In this document: piece by piece, positions 1 to 5,835 of the stretch
How positions within the stretch are numbered: the first letter of the stretch is position 1
Layout: every line of letters begins with the position of its first letter
Assembly (NCBI GenBank): GCA_020349865.1
Contig: CP070700.1
Location: forward strand, 1,880,675-1,886,659
Reading direction: 5' to 3'
Length of the DNA stretch: 5,985 nt
From: Desulfobacteraceae bacterium
Lineage (GTDB): Bacteria > Desulfobacterota > DSM-4660 > Desulfatiglandales > Desulfatiglandaceae
The notes under the pieces: model-generated
What the model saw: the letters and a program-made list of their open reading frames with translations, nothing else
What the model was told of the DNA's origin: nothing
The model's database searches: none
Program-made: the position numbers and the translations under genes

Positions 1-1733
1 AGCCAGGGAATTTCGGTCTCATCGATCTTGAATTCCCACACCGGTTTGACGATCGGCTGCATGAGCGTCACGTGCCGATAGCCATTACCGATCGTTTTGA
101 CATACCCCCATTTTTCAAACATATGATGGGTATCGGGCAGCAAGATATCGGCGAACCAGGAAAACTCGGAAGCGTTAGTGGTGATGTGCACCAGAAAAGG
201 GATCTTGGCCAGGGCGCGCTCCCAGCGTTCGGGCTGCGGACAGGAGAAGGTGAAGTTGTTCATGTATCCAATCGCCGCCTTGATTTCATTGGGGTCCGCG
301 TTCAGAATGCCGTCGGCGGCATTGTTGGTGACTACGCCGCCGCCGGATTTTCCTCCGTTCAGCGCGGGAAACTCCAGCCTGCCGCGATGGTCTATTTTTC
401 CATGCTTTTTGCCGGCTTTTGCGATCTCATCCATGAAATCATCGGGTTTTGGAAACTTTGAGGTATATTCTTTGTTGCTTTGCTGGGTGCCGCCGACATT
501 GTCCACCGCACCGACGATGCCGTTCAAGGCATGGACGGTCATGCTGGCATAGGCGCCGCGGACCTGCATGCAGGGCCCGCCGCCCAGCCAGGAAATGGCA
601 TGGGGGGCCGCCCGGCCGTAACCGACAGCCACCCGTTTGATCTGCTCTGCCGGCAGGCCGGTTATTTTTGCTGCCCAGTCAGGGGTTTTATCTTTCAGCT
701 CCAGATTCCACCATTTGACAATGCCGTTGGTGTGCTTTTCTTCGAATGTTTCCTCATCGACATATTGCCCTGCCACAAAACGATTTTGGCCGTCGCTAAA
801 ATCGCCAACGAAGTCCCTGTACCAGAGCCCTTCGGTGAGCAGAATATGGGCAATAGCCACCGCCAATGCACCGTCCATGCCGGGTTTGAGCGGCAGCCAT
901 TCATCGGCTTTGGCTGCGGTGGCAGAAAGCCGGGGTTCGGCAATTGCAATCGTGGCTGAATCAATCGCATCTCCCCAAACCGCAGAGTAGTAGGAGACCT
1001 GCCGGTTGGCGGCCAACGGATCGGCGCCCCACAACAGAATGTAGCGGGCATTTTTGACATCATACTGGCGGTAGTTCCAATAGCCTTCGGTATAATAGGG
1101 CCCGAATTTCTCAGCCTCGGCGCAGATTGCACTGTGCGATATATTGTTGGGTGAGCCGATGATTTTAGTCATTCGATCATAGAGGACATCTCGCATATAC
1201 GAATAACGACCGCGCATGAGCATGTATTTATAGGTTTCGTTGTTGTTTCTGAGCTCCATTATTTTGTCGGCGATGGTATTCAGCGCCTCGTCCCAGGAAA
1301 TGGGAACAAATTTCGGGTCCTCGTTGCGTCCCTTTTTGGGATTGGTCCGTTTCATTGGGGTTTTGATTCGATCCGGGTCATACACCTGCTGCAAAGCCAG
1401 ATGAGATCTTGCACAACCCGCCTTTCCATTCACCTTCGAATTCGGATTTCCCCGGACTTTTACTGCCCTTCCATCGACGATATAGACCTGTTTTGAGCAC
1501 CACGACGTACACCCCTGGCAGGTTGTCGCCTTCCACTCGCCGATCTCTTTTCCAGATGTTTCGCTGGCTTCAGCTAACGCCCGAAGAGTGAGTCTGAGAG
1601 TTCCGCCAATGGCAATAGTTCCTCCAGCGGCAACCGAGGTCCTCTTTATAAAGGATCTTCGTGACATCTTGAAATTGGTGAGTAAATTTTTCATAAAGGA
1701 TGGATCTTGTTGCTGTTTCTTCTTCGTGTTCAT
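1..1733 (-). CDS. arrA: Respiratory arsenate reductase catalytic subunit ArrA (partial, C-terminus beyond the window)
   Basis: The minus strand is open for 577 codons from ATG at 1733 to the window edge. It encodes a Tat-exported molybdopterin enzyme of the DMSO reductase superfamily. A twin-arginine motif SRRSFIK (residues 24-30) precedes a hydrophobic stretch. The 4Fe-4S motif C-x2-C-x3-C-x27-C lies at C72, C75, C79 and C107. C204, in HSAICAEAEK, is the expected Mo-ligand cysteine. Residues known from memory to line the ArrA arsenate pocket (Shewanella ANA-3 numbering R165, Y166, H189, K198, Y210) fall at R176, Y177, H200, K209 and Y221 with one constant offset. The segments PYYTEGYWNY (212-221) and WWNLELKD (341-348) correspond to classical arrA primer sites. 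The family couples quinol oxidation to arsenate reduction in the periplasm, usually with an ArrB iron-sulfur subunit encoded next door. ArrA is normally about 850 residues, so roughly a third is missing. Relatives TtrA and SrdA share the fold and cannot be fully excluded without the C-terminus. GC content is higher than in the rest of the window. Confidence 0.82.
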   Translation of the reverse strand, partial: MNTKKKQQQDPSFMKNLLTNFKMSRRSFIKRTSVAAGGTIAIGGTLRLTLRALAEASETSGKEIGEWKATTCQGCTSWCSKQVYIVDGRAVKVRGNPNSKVNGKAGCARSHLALQQVYDPDRIKTPMKRTNPKKGRNEDPKFVPISWDEALNTIADKIMELRNNNETYKYMLMRGRYSYMRDVLYDRMTKIIGSPNNISHSAICAEAEKFGPYYTEGYWNYRQYDVKNARYILLWGADPLAANRQVSYYSAVWGDAIDSATIAIAEPRLSATAAKADEWLPLKPGMDGALAVAIAHILLTEGLWYRDFVGDFSDGQNRFVAGQYVDEETFEEKHTNGIVKWWNLELKDKTPDWAAKITGLPAEQIKRVAVGYGRAAPHAISWLGGGPCMQVRGAYASMTVHALNGIVGAVDNVGGTQQSNKEYTSKFPKPDDFMDEIAKAGKKHGKIDHRGRLEFPALNGGKSGGGVVTNNAADGILNADPNEIKAAIGYMNNFTFSCPQPERWERALAKIPFLVHITTNASEFSWFADILLPDTHHMFEKWGYVKTIGNGYRHVTLMQPIVKPVWEFKIDETEIPW

Positions 1734-1737
1734 AGTA

Positions 1738-1744
1738 CCCCCTC
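1738..1744 (-). promoter_or_regulatory. Ribosome binding site of arrA
   Basis: On the minus strand the sequence GAGGGGG sits four bases (TACT) before the ATG at 1733. It supports this start over the internal methionines 14 and 23, which have no comparable purine tract upstream. The spacing is slightly short if the G run is counted to its last base. Confidence 0.6.
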
Positions 1745-1792
1745 ATTGCTTAGATTGACTTGGTATCAGCGCTCATTATTGGAGAGCCTCAC

Positions 1793-1832
1793 AAAAAAAT
1801 GCGGTTAAAGATTTTTCTTTTCAAACATCTTT
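1793..1832 (-). terminator. Possible weak intrinsic terminator after the methyltransferase gene
   Basis: Read on the minus strand, AAAGAT (1832-1827) pairs with ATCTTT (1812-1807) across a 14-base loop. Next come ACCGCA and then a run of seven T residues (1799-1793). ACCGCA (1805-1800) could also pair with TGCGGT far upstream (1877-1872), giving a nested structure. The stem is AT-rich and the loop long, so this is only a candidate. If real, it separates the methyltransferase from arrA and implies a separate arrA promoter within about 60 bases. I could not find convincing -35/-10 boxes there. Confidence 0.3.
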
Positions 1833-1924
1833 TCGGTTTGTTGACCTCTTCTCATCTACATAAACAGTAACACCGCAAATAAAAGTAACTCTCATTTTTA
1901 GCATGTGCACCTCAATAGGCTGGT

Positions 1925-2749
1925 CTATGAAGGAGATTTCTCAGCAGCTACTGTGAACCCACTAACAGCGCTAAAGAAAAATCCCTCGTCATCAGCTTGC
2001 TTTAGATAGCTTAACCATGATTCTATTTTATCCACAAAGGACGGTTTTTTCTTTCGCATCAAATCAGCAGCTTTATCAAAACCCCATATCTGGTTTGCAG
2101 TTGAAAAATCCGTTAGCACTAACATCACTGTGTCCGCAATTACGACATTTTCCAAGCCAACCAACTTAAATAATTTATATAACTCTCTGCCACACCATGG
2201 ATTTATGACTAGTTGCTCAACATAATTATCTATAATTTGACGTGTCAAATCTCGGTCAGGGGCTTCAACAATCATGGTATCCCAGTCTGGATCGCTGACA
2301 ACTATACGACCGCCAGGCCGTGTAACTCGAATCATCTCAGAAAGGGCTTGTTGCCGGTCGTGTAAATGCATGAATACACGGTCCGCTCGAAAACCATCAA
2401 AAGTGTTGTCCGCCAAATCCAATTTGTGAGCATCACCTACTTGAAACTGAACTGGCAATTCCATATGCCTTGACCTTTGGTTAGCTTCTTCTATTAGCGA
2501 TTTACTATTATCAAGTCCTACAACTTTGCCACTCGGCCCAACCAGTTCAGCCAATATCAAAACATCATCACCTGTCCCACAACCAACGTCAAGTATGGAA
2601 CTTCCACTTTCGATATTTAGCAATTTGTAGCTCACATTTTTGTACCGCTTCATCTCAGCCTGTGCTGTTACAGTGTCTAAATATTCGATATACTGCTTTG
2701 AATTTCCAGACCCTTCAACATTTTCCCAATCGTGTTTATGATGAACCAT
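1925..2749 (-). CDS. Class I SAM-dependent methyltransferase, substrate unknown
   Basis: This 274-residue cytoplasmic protein has a Rossmann-type methyltransferase core. Motif I is ILDVGCGTG (residues 52-60). The acidic residue ending strand 2 is D80 (KVVGLD), GD at 105-106 marks the adenine-binding strand, and the motif IV region is [15 protein letters not shown] (117-131). [15 protein letters not shown] (143-157) is the post-core segment typical of the UbiE/Methyltransf_11-31 group. The C-terminal half (about 160-274) is mostly helical and probably forms the substrate pocket. I chose the ATG at 2749 because a strong GGAGG lies five bases upstream; an in-frame GTG at 2761 is the extended alternative but would sit on the ribosome binding site. 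Although it neighbours arrA, the cysteines expected of arsenite methyltransferase ArsM are absent: only C57 and C186 are present. The substrate cannot be read from sequence. Confidence 0.9.
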   Translation of the reverse strand: MVHHKHDWENVEGSGNSKQYIEYLDTVTAQAEMKRYKNVSYKLLNIESGSSILDVGCGTGDDVLILAELVGPSGKVVGLDNSKSLIEEANQRSRHMELPVQFQVGDAHKLDLADNTFDGFRADRVFMHLHDRQQALSEMIRVTRPGGRIVVSDPDWDTMIVEAPDRDLTRQIIDNYVEQLVINPWCGRELYKLFKLVGLENVVIADTVMLVLTDFSTANQIWGFDKAADLMRKKKPSFVDKIESWLSYLKQADDEGFFFSAVSGFTVAAEKSPS

Positions 2750-2754
2750 AATTT

Positions 2755-2759
2755 CCTCC
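2755..2759 (-). promoter_or_regulatory. Ribosome binding site deciding the methyltransferase start
   Basis: GGAGG on the minus strand ends five bases before ATG 2749. This is ideal spacing and makes the upstream in-frame GTG at 2761 unlikely, since that codon overlaps the site itself. Confidence 0.8.
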
Positions 2760-2979
2760 ACCTTTTCCGAGAAAACAAACTTTTAATGGTTTTGGATTGA
2801 TATTCTTTAAGACTATTTCAATACCTTAAAAGAGGGTTGATTAAATTTGAAGATTCACAAAAATATTGGTTAATAACCATGCATATGGAAAACTGATATT
2901 AGAATATGACAGCTTTGTCCGAATTGAAGATACGTAGATGTGTTCCCAAATATTTTAGTTCTCCAAAAACCGGTGATTT

Positions 2980-3046
2980 CTTGCCATAGGGCCAAGTATC
3001 ATCTGAGTTCAGATATCCTAAAGGCAGAACCGAATGACCCTGCCTT
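2980..3046. repeat. Three consecutive hairpins in the 2750-3164 intergenic region
   Basis: The 415-base gap between the methyltransferase and the secreted-protein gene has no credible coding sequence, but it holds three adjacent inverted repeats. The first pairs CTTG/CAAG plus CC/GG with a one-base bulge and an ATAG loop (2980-2996). The second is the near-perfect palindrome ATCTGAGTTCAGAT (3001-3014). The third pairs AAGGCAG with CTGCCTT over a 12-base loop (3021-3046). They are separated by only four and six bases. No T tract follows on either strand, so they do not read as intrinsic terminators. A structured RNA or a REP-like dispersed repeat are the options. The flanking DNA is AT-rich and featureless. 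Confidence 0.5.
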
Positions 3047-3164
3047 GACGAGTGGTGCTTTCATACATGAAAATCTAAAATGAGGAATAATATTCTAATT
3101 TATCTTGCCAACGCTCATACAAATAGACATTCTTGCCGGAGGGCTTTACCTATTGTTTTCTTGT

Positions 3165-3608
3165 TTACGTCAATTTTATTTTCGTGCCGTCATCGAATAT
3201 CATTTTGTTCCCATTATTGAGAATTTCGCCGTTAAGATCGATCGGCCCAACTCCTGTTATTACACGAACTTTCTTAAAACCACTTTTGTCAAGTTCTCCT
3301 CTTAGCTTCTCACTACCCTTTGGACTACGAGGGGTTCCGAGCAGTGTAACTCCTACAAAAGAGGTACCTTCTTGCTTTATCTCCGAAATATCGGAAACTA
3401 CTCCAAACTGTGCCCAAGGTCCATAGTGTTCAACGCTGACTTCCCATTCACCGTTCAGATCATAGATAACTTCACCGTTTGACAGCGTTACGGTATTGGG
3501 CATCCCTGCCTTTAACTTCTTGATGTCCTGAGATTGAGATATAGAAAATGATACAAAGACTAACAAAAAAACGAATATAGCAATTAATGCTATTTGAAGT
3601 TTTTTCAT
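3165..3608 (-). CDS. Small secreted protein of unknown function
   Basis: The product is 147 residues. It begins MKK followed by an uninterrupted hydrophobic segment (about residues 5-22) and a polar SISQSQD stretch, which is a classical Sec signal peptide with cleavage likely around residues 24-26. No lipobox cysteine is present, and the whole protein lacks cysteine. The mature part (about 120 residues) is rich in glycine, charged residues and alternating hydrophobics. Phrases such as DLNGEWEVSVEHYG (50-63) and the glycine/asparagine turns near the C-terminus suggest a compact beta-rich periplasmic or extracellular domain. I do not recognise the family. It is preceded by an excellent ribosome binding site, so it is very likely a real gene. 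It stands alone: 415 bases separate it from the methyltransferase, and repeat copy C1 begins about 55 bases upstream of its start, so its promoter may lie in or next to that repeat. Confidence 0.82.
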   Translation of the reverse strand: MKKLQIALIAIFVFLLVFVSFSISQSQDIKKLKAGMPNTVTLSNGEVIYDLNGEWEVSVEHYGPWAQFGVVSDISEIKQEGTSFVGVTLLGTPRSPKGSEKLRGELDKSGFKKVRVITGVGPIDLNGEILNNGNKMIFDDGTKIKLT

Positions 3609-3612
3609 TTTA

Positions 3613-3621
3613 CACCTCCTT
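3613..3621 (-). promoter_or_regulatory. Strong ribosome binding site of the secreted-protein gene
   Basis: On the minus strand AAGGAGGTG, a full match to the anti-Shine-Dalgarno sequence, has its GGAGG core six bases before ATG 3608. This fixes the start and argues for a well-translated gene. Confidence 0.85.
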
Positions 3622-3664
3622 TTTTCGGTAGGTATAGAAGAATATTGTTAGGCCGTAGACGATA

Positions 3665-3785
3665 GAATAGCGTTGTAAACTCCCAACAGAACAACCGTCC
3701 TGTCAGGAGCAAAGCTTGCAGTATTTGAAGTGGTATTCCATGAGGCACCTCCAAGATGGAGGTTGAAGGGTAAAAGGAAAAAATC
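3665..3785 (+). repeat. Dispersed structured repeat, copy C1
   Basis: This is the first of three direct copies of an element of about 110-120 bp. It starts at GAATAGC and contains the invariant block CCAACAGAACAAC (3683-3695). That block is followed by TCCTGTCAGGA (3699-3709), a perfect dyad around a central T, then GCTTGCAGTATTTGA. Over 50 positions from ACTCCC to TTTGA it differs from C2 by three substitutions and a two-base gap. Further 3' the sequence diverges but keeps a hairpin: ACCTCCA (3747-3753) and TGGAGGT (3757-3763) around an AGA loop. It lies just upstream of the minus-strand secreted-protein gene and reads in the opposite direction. Confidence 0.85.
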
Positions 3786-3798
3786 GTTATTTATAGAG

Positions 3799-3812
3799 CG
3801 CTCTTAGGAGCG
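3799..3812. repeat. Hairpin 3' of repeat C1, followed by GTCAAG
   Basis: CGCTC (3799-3803) and GAGCG (3808-3812) pair around TTAG. After AAAA comes GTCAAGAAAAA (from 3817). The GTCAAG lies 134 bases from the start of the CCAACAG block. In C3 the corresponding distance is 136, also directly after a hairpin and also followed by an A run. It may mark the 3' limit of the element. Confidence 0.4.
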
Positions 3813-3821
3813 AAAAGTCAA

Positions 3822-3850
3822 GAAAAAACAAATCCTACTAAATGGGTAGG
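3822..3850 (-). terminator. Terminator-like hairpin on the minus strand
   Basis: Read on the minus strand, CCTAC (3850-3846) pairs with GTAGG (3838-3834) over a seven-base loop and runs into ATTTGTTTTTTC (3833-3822). The layout is that of a short intrinsic terminator. No minus-strand gene precedes it between here and 4270, so it would end either an unrecognised transcript or nothing. Confidence is low because the stem is only five base pairs. Confidence 0.25.
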
Positions 3851-3972
3851 GAGTCCAATTACTTCACACCCTCAGACCTGATATATCTTGCCATCGAACC
3901 AACTATCCAAAATTACACCAAAATTGCATGTATGCTCTGCCTATCTCAGGATTTTAAGATCACGATATTTCA
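3851..3972. other. Non-coding spacer between repeats C1 and C2
   Basis: No open frame with a usable start, no promoter and no strong inverted repeat could be recognised here. It is ordinary mixed-composition DNA and accounts for most of the gene-free 300-bp unit that separates the first two repeat copies. Confidence 0.6.
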
Positions 3973-3973
3973 G

Positions 3974-4087
3974 GAATAGCAGACTCCCAACAGAACAACA
4001 ACGTCCCGTCAGGAGCAAGGCTGGCAGTATTTGAGGCGTGTCTCCACGAGGCCTCCATGGATGGAAGATAAAGGATGGAAGGAATAG
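3974..4087 (+). repeat. Dispersed structured repeat, copy C2
   Basis: The second copy has the same direction as C1 and C3. CCAACAGAACAAC is at 3987-3999, followed by a near-dyad TCCCGTCAGGA and GGCTGGCAGTATTTGA. Two hairpins follow: CGTG/CACG around TCTC (4037-4048) and TCCAT/ATGGA (4054-4065). The hairpin positions are similar to C1 but the sequences differ. The 8-mer GGAATAGC occurs at both ends of the copy (3973-3980 and 4081-4088). This copy lies immediately left of the RHH-integrase operon. Confidence 0.85.
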
Positions 4088-4088
4088 C

Positions 4089-4186
4089 CTTAAATTACAT
4101 AAATTTTATTCAAAAAACTTAACTAATATATAAATTAACCTATCTAAATTACGATAAAATAAAGTTTCCTTGGAAGTCAAGGGAAA
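4089..4186. other. Very AT-rich tract ending in a hairpin, between repeat C2 and the RHH-integrase promoter
   Basis: About 75 bases (4089-4164) are almost entirely A and T, including the near-palindrome TTAACTAATATATAAATTAA around 4119-4138. A hairpin follows: TTTCCTTG (4165-4172) pairs with CAAGGGAA (4178-4185) around GAAGT with one G-T pair. Such DNA is easily bent or melted. It could be an accessory site for recombination or simply intergenic. The remaining stretch to 4269 shows nothing further that I can name. Confidence 0.5.
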
Positions 4187-4269
4187 TCAGTTTGGACCTA
4201 TAAGAGGTTCTTGAAAAATAGATGGGTGTGAATGCAAAGGACAGAGAAAATTTTAATAAAATGCACTCT

Positions 4270-4287
4270 ACCTATTGACAACCTATT
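4270..4287 (+). promoter_or_regulatory. Candidate RHH operator: two ACCTATT direct repeats
   Basis: ACCTATT occurs at 4270-4276 and again at 4281-4287, an 11-base period that is close to one helical turn, straddling the -35 box. AACCT (4280-4284) also forms an inverted pair with AGGTT (4294-4298) within the promoter, and a further AACCTAT lies at 4137-4143. Ribbon-helix-helix repressors typically bind tandem or inverted short sites over their own promoters, so autoregulation by the gene at 4338 is the natural guess. Confidence 0.45.
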
Positions 4288-4303
4288 TCGTAAAGGTTAT
4301 ATT
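4275..4303 (+). promoter_or_regulatory. Sigma-70 promoter of the RHH-integrase operon
   Basis: A consensus -35 TTGACA (4275-4280), exactly 17 bases, and -10 TATATT (4298-4303, one mismatch to TATAAT) are present. Transcription would start near 4309-4311, leaving a leader of under 30 bases that contains only the ribosome binding site. The same TTG could be mistaken for a start codon of a 68-residue reading frame, but it is the -35 hexamer. Confidence 0.8.
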
Positions 4304-4320
4304 TATCATAAATACGGAAG

Positions 4321-4330
4321 AAAGGGGGTG
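4321..4330 (+). promoter_or_regulatory. Ribosome binding site that decides the TTG start of the RHH gene
   Basis: AAAGGGGGTG is a near match to the anti-Shine-Dalgarno sequence. It lies seven bases before TTG 4338, with no ATG in frame until well inside the helix region. The GTG inside it (4328) is out of frame. Confidence 0.7.
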
Positions 4331-4337
4331 CAAGACA

Positions 4338-4481
4338 TTGTCAGTTGTCTATCTTAAAGACTTTCCGGAAGACCTTCACAGAAGGGCAAAGGCTGAAGCT
4401 GCTCTAATGGGGATTAGTATGAAAGAACTCATAATTAGGGTATTAACGGAGTACCTGAAGAAAAAGAAAGGGGTGAAGTAA
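4338..4481 (+). CDS. Small ribbon-helix-helix (Arc/CopG-type) DNA-binding protein
   Basis: The product is 47 residues starting at TTG. A beta-strand SVVYLKDF (residues 2-9) is followed by helix A, EDLHRRAKAEAALMG (11-25), a turn with GIS, and helix B, MKELIIRVLTEYLKKKK (28-44). This is the minimal RHH fold, in which a dimer inserts the paired strands into the major groove. The pattern FPEDLHRRAKAEAALMGIS resembles plasmid- and antitoxin-type RHH proteins. It shares one base with the integrase start (TAATG), so the two are co-transcribed and probably translationally coupled. The likely role is repression of its own operon, or acting as a recombination directionality or accessory factor; the sequence does not distinguish these. 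No toxin-like partner is present, so an antitoxin role is not supported. A start at TTG 4275 is rejected because it coincides with the -35 box. Confidence 0.8.
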   Translation: MSVVYLKDFPEDLHRRAKAEAALMGISMKELIIRVLTEYLKKKKGVK

Positions 4482-5755
4482 TGGCAATTTTAGCAGAGTG
4501 TCCACAGTGCCACAAAAAGCAATCTGTCAAAAGAAAGAAGTGTAAATGTGGCCTGGAACTAAACAAAACCAAAAAATCAAAGCAAGTGAAATACCATCTT
4601 GTGTATCGGGTTAACGGAAAACAGAAATGGAGAAGTATCAGCTCTTTCAATGGGCCAGACGGAAAACCCTTTGATACTTGCAGCTTTGAGGATGCCAGGG
4701 ACGTTGAGGCACAATTCAGGGTATCCAAGAAACAGGGTAATTTGCAGATATTTGACCCTATACCGGAAACAGACTGGACGCTCAAGCAGTTGGTGAAATG
4801 GTACAACAAAGAGATCCTGCCTGTGAAGGTCGTAAAAAGAAACCTCAAAGCCCCTGATTCTATCAAGATATCACTATCAAAATTCAACGAGGTTTTCGGT
4901 TCTTTCAAGGTGATAGATGTAACACATGCGCGGATACAAAAATATATTGCCGATAGGTTAACGGAAGGAAGTGCCAAGTCAACCATTAACCGCATCATTG
5001 TATATGCTCAGGAAGCAGTTAAGCATGCCGTCAAAAACGATAAGCTACCGGGTAAAGTCTTGAAGATGTTTGACGACTACCGGCTGCAAAAAGAACCGGG
5101 AGAAGGGGAAAGGGACAGGACCTTATCATTCAAAGAATACCTGAAGCTTCTTGATGTATCGCCTCCACACTTACAGGCTACTCTTGTTATTGGATTCAAT
5201 ACCGGTATGAGACTTGGAGAAATCAGAAAGCTTAAATGGTCTTATATCAATTGGGAAGATAAGCTTATTGATCTACCAAAGGAACTCACAAAGGAAAAAA
5301 AGCGTAAACTTGTCCCTGTCAACCATCATGTGGAAGGACTTCTAAAAATACTCGAAAAGCACGCACAGACGGACTTTGTAATCACGTGGGAAAGAAAGGG
5401 GAGACAACGGCCTATCATGAGTATGAGGGGGGTTTTGACATCACTAACGACTGCTTGCAGGAAAGCAGGTATCCCATACGGGACAAAGGTTGAAAATGGT
5501 TTCACCTTCCGGGATATCAGAACCACAGTCAAAACCAATATGCTTGAGGCCGAGGTAGTAAAAGAATATCGTGATCTGATCTTAGGCCACAGCTTCGAGG
5601 GTATGGACAAATTTTACTTAAAGCCACCAGTGGAAAGACTGAGGTCTGCTATGAATACATACACAGCATGGTTAGATGGTGAAATTTCCAAAGTGTTAGA
5701 TAAATCGTTAGATAAGGCAAAAGTGGAGTTAATTGCTAACGGGATAACCTCTTGA
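4481..5755 (+). CDS. Tyrosine recombinase/integrase with N-terminal zinc ribbon
   Basis: The product is 424 residues, a full-length phage-type integrase. The N-terminus carries CPQC (residues 7-10) and CKC (21-23), forming a zinc ribbon where an arm-binding domain usually sits. A short beta segment (37-56) resembles AP2-like arm binding. The core-binding helical domain is about 98-190 and the catalytic domain about 213-395. Catalytic residues visible are R244 (TGMRLGE), a beta-hairpin lysine within 271-276, R347, H370 (ILGHS) and the nucleophile Y379 (DKFYLKP). The canonical HxxR box reads RDIR (344-347), so the first histidine is replaced by arginine. Its start ATG overlaps the stop of the RHH gene, with AAGGGGTG five bases upstream. 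It would cut and rejoin DNA at short att-type cores. The direct repeats C2 and C3 immediately outside the operon are the obvious candidates. No terminator with a T tract follows. Confidence 0.92.
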   Translation: MAILAECPQCHKKQSVKRKKCKCGLELNKTKKSKQVKYHLVYRVNGKQKWRSISSFNGPDGKPFDTCSFEDARDVEAQFRVSKKQGNLQIFDPIPETDWTLKQLVKWYNKEILPVKVVKRNLKAPDSIKISLSKFNEVFGSFKVIDVTHARIQKYIADRLTEGSAKSTINRIIVYAQEAVKHAVKNDKLPGKVLKMFDDYRLQKEPGEGERDRTLSFKEYLKLLDVSPPHLQATLVIGFNTGMRLGEIRKLKWSYINWEDKLIDLPKELTKEKKRKLVPVNHHVEGLLKILEKHAQTDFVITWERKGRQRPIMSMRGVLTSLTTACRKAGIPYGTKVENGFTFRDIRTTVKTNMLEAEVVKEYRDLILGHSFEGMDKFYLKPPVERLRSAMNTYTAWLDGEISKVLDKSLDKAKVELIANGITS

Positions 5756-5819
5756 TATGATTGTTTTTACCAGAATAATCAGAGCGATAAATCACTGGAT
5801 TGAGGATCTAATGATTGTT

Positions 5820-5835
5820 GCTAAAAGAATTTAGC
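5820..5835. repeat. Hairpin at the 5' edge of repeat C3
   Basis: GCTAAA (5820-5825) and TTTAGC (5830-5835) pair perfectly around AGAA, directly before CTACCAACAG. It lacks a following T run and so is a poor intrinsic terminator for the integrase. It overlaps the GAAT..AGC edge that the other two copies share. Confidence 0.5.

Noticed and set aside
72..1591. Several plus-strand open frames and one minus-strand frame (695-1132) of 60-160 codons across the arrA region
   Set aside because: They are shadows in other frames of the continuous 577-codon arrA reading frame, with odd composition and no recognisable domains or ribosome binding sites.
2750..3164. tRNA or other known RNA gene in the hairpin cluster
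   Set aside because: No cloverleaf, T-loop or anticodon arrangement can be drawn, and I recognise no riboswitch consensus.
3105..3426. Two plus-strand open frames overlapping the secreted-protein gene
   Set aside because: They lie antisense to a gene with a signal peptide and a perfect Shine-Dalgarno sequence, and they lack both themselves.
4435..5610. Minus-strand frames of 187 and 94 codons and a plus-strand frame of 65 codons inside the integrase
   Set aside because: They overlap the integrase, whose catalytic motifs are unmistakable. The translations look like antisense artefacts.
4338..5755. Toxin-antitoxin module based on the RHH gene
   Set aside because: The partner gene is a tyrosine recombinase, and no small toxin-like reading frame is adjacent.
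5756..5835. Intrinsic terminator after the integrase
   Set aside because: The only good stem (GCTAAA/TTTAGC) is AT-rich, has no T run and coincides with the edge of repeat C3.
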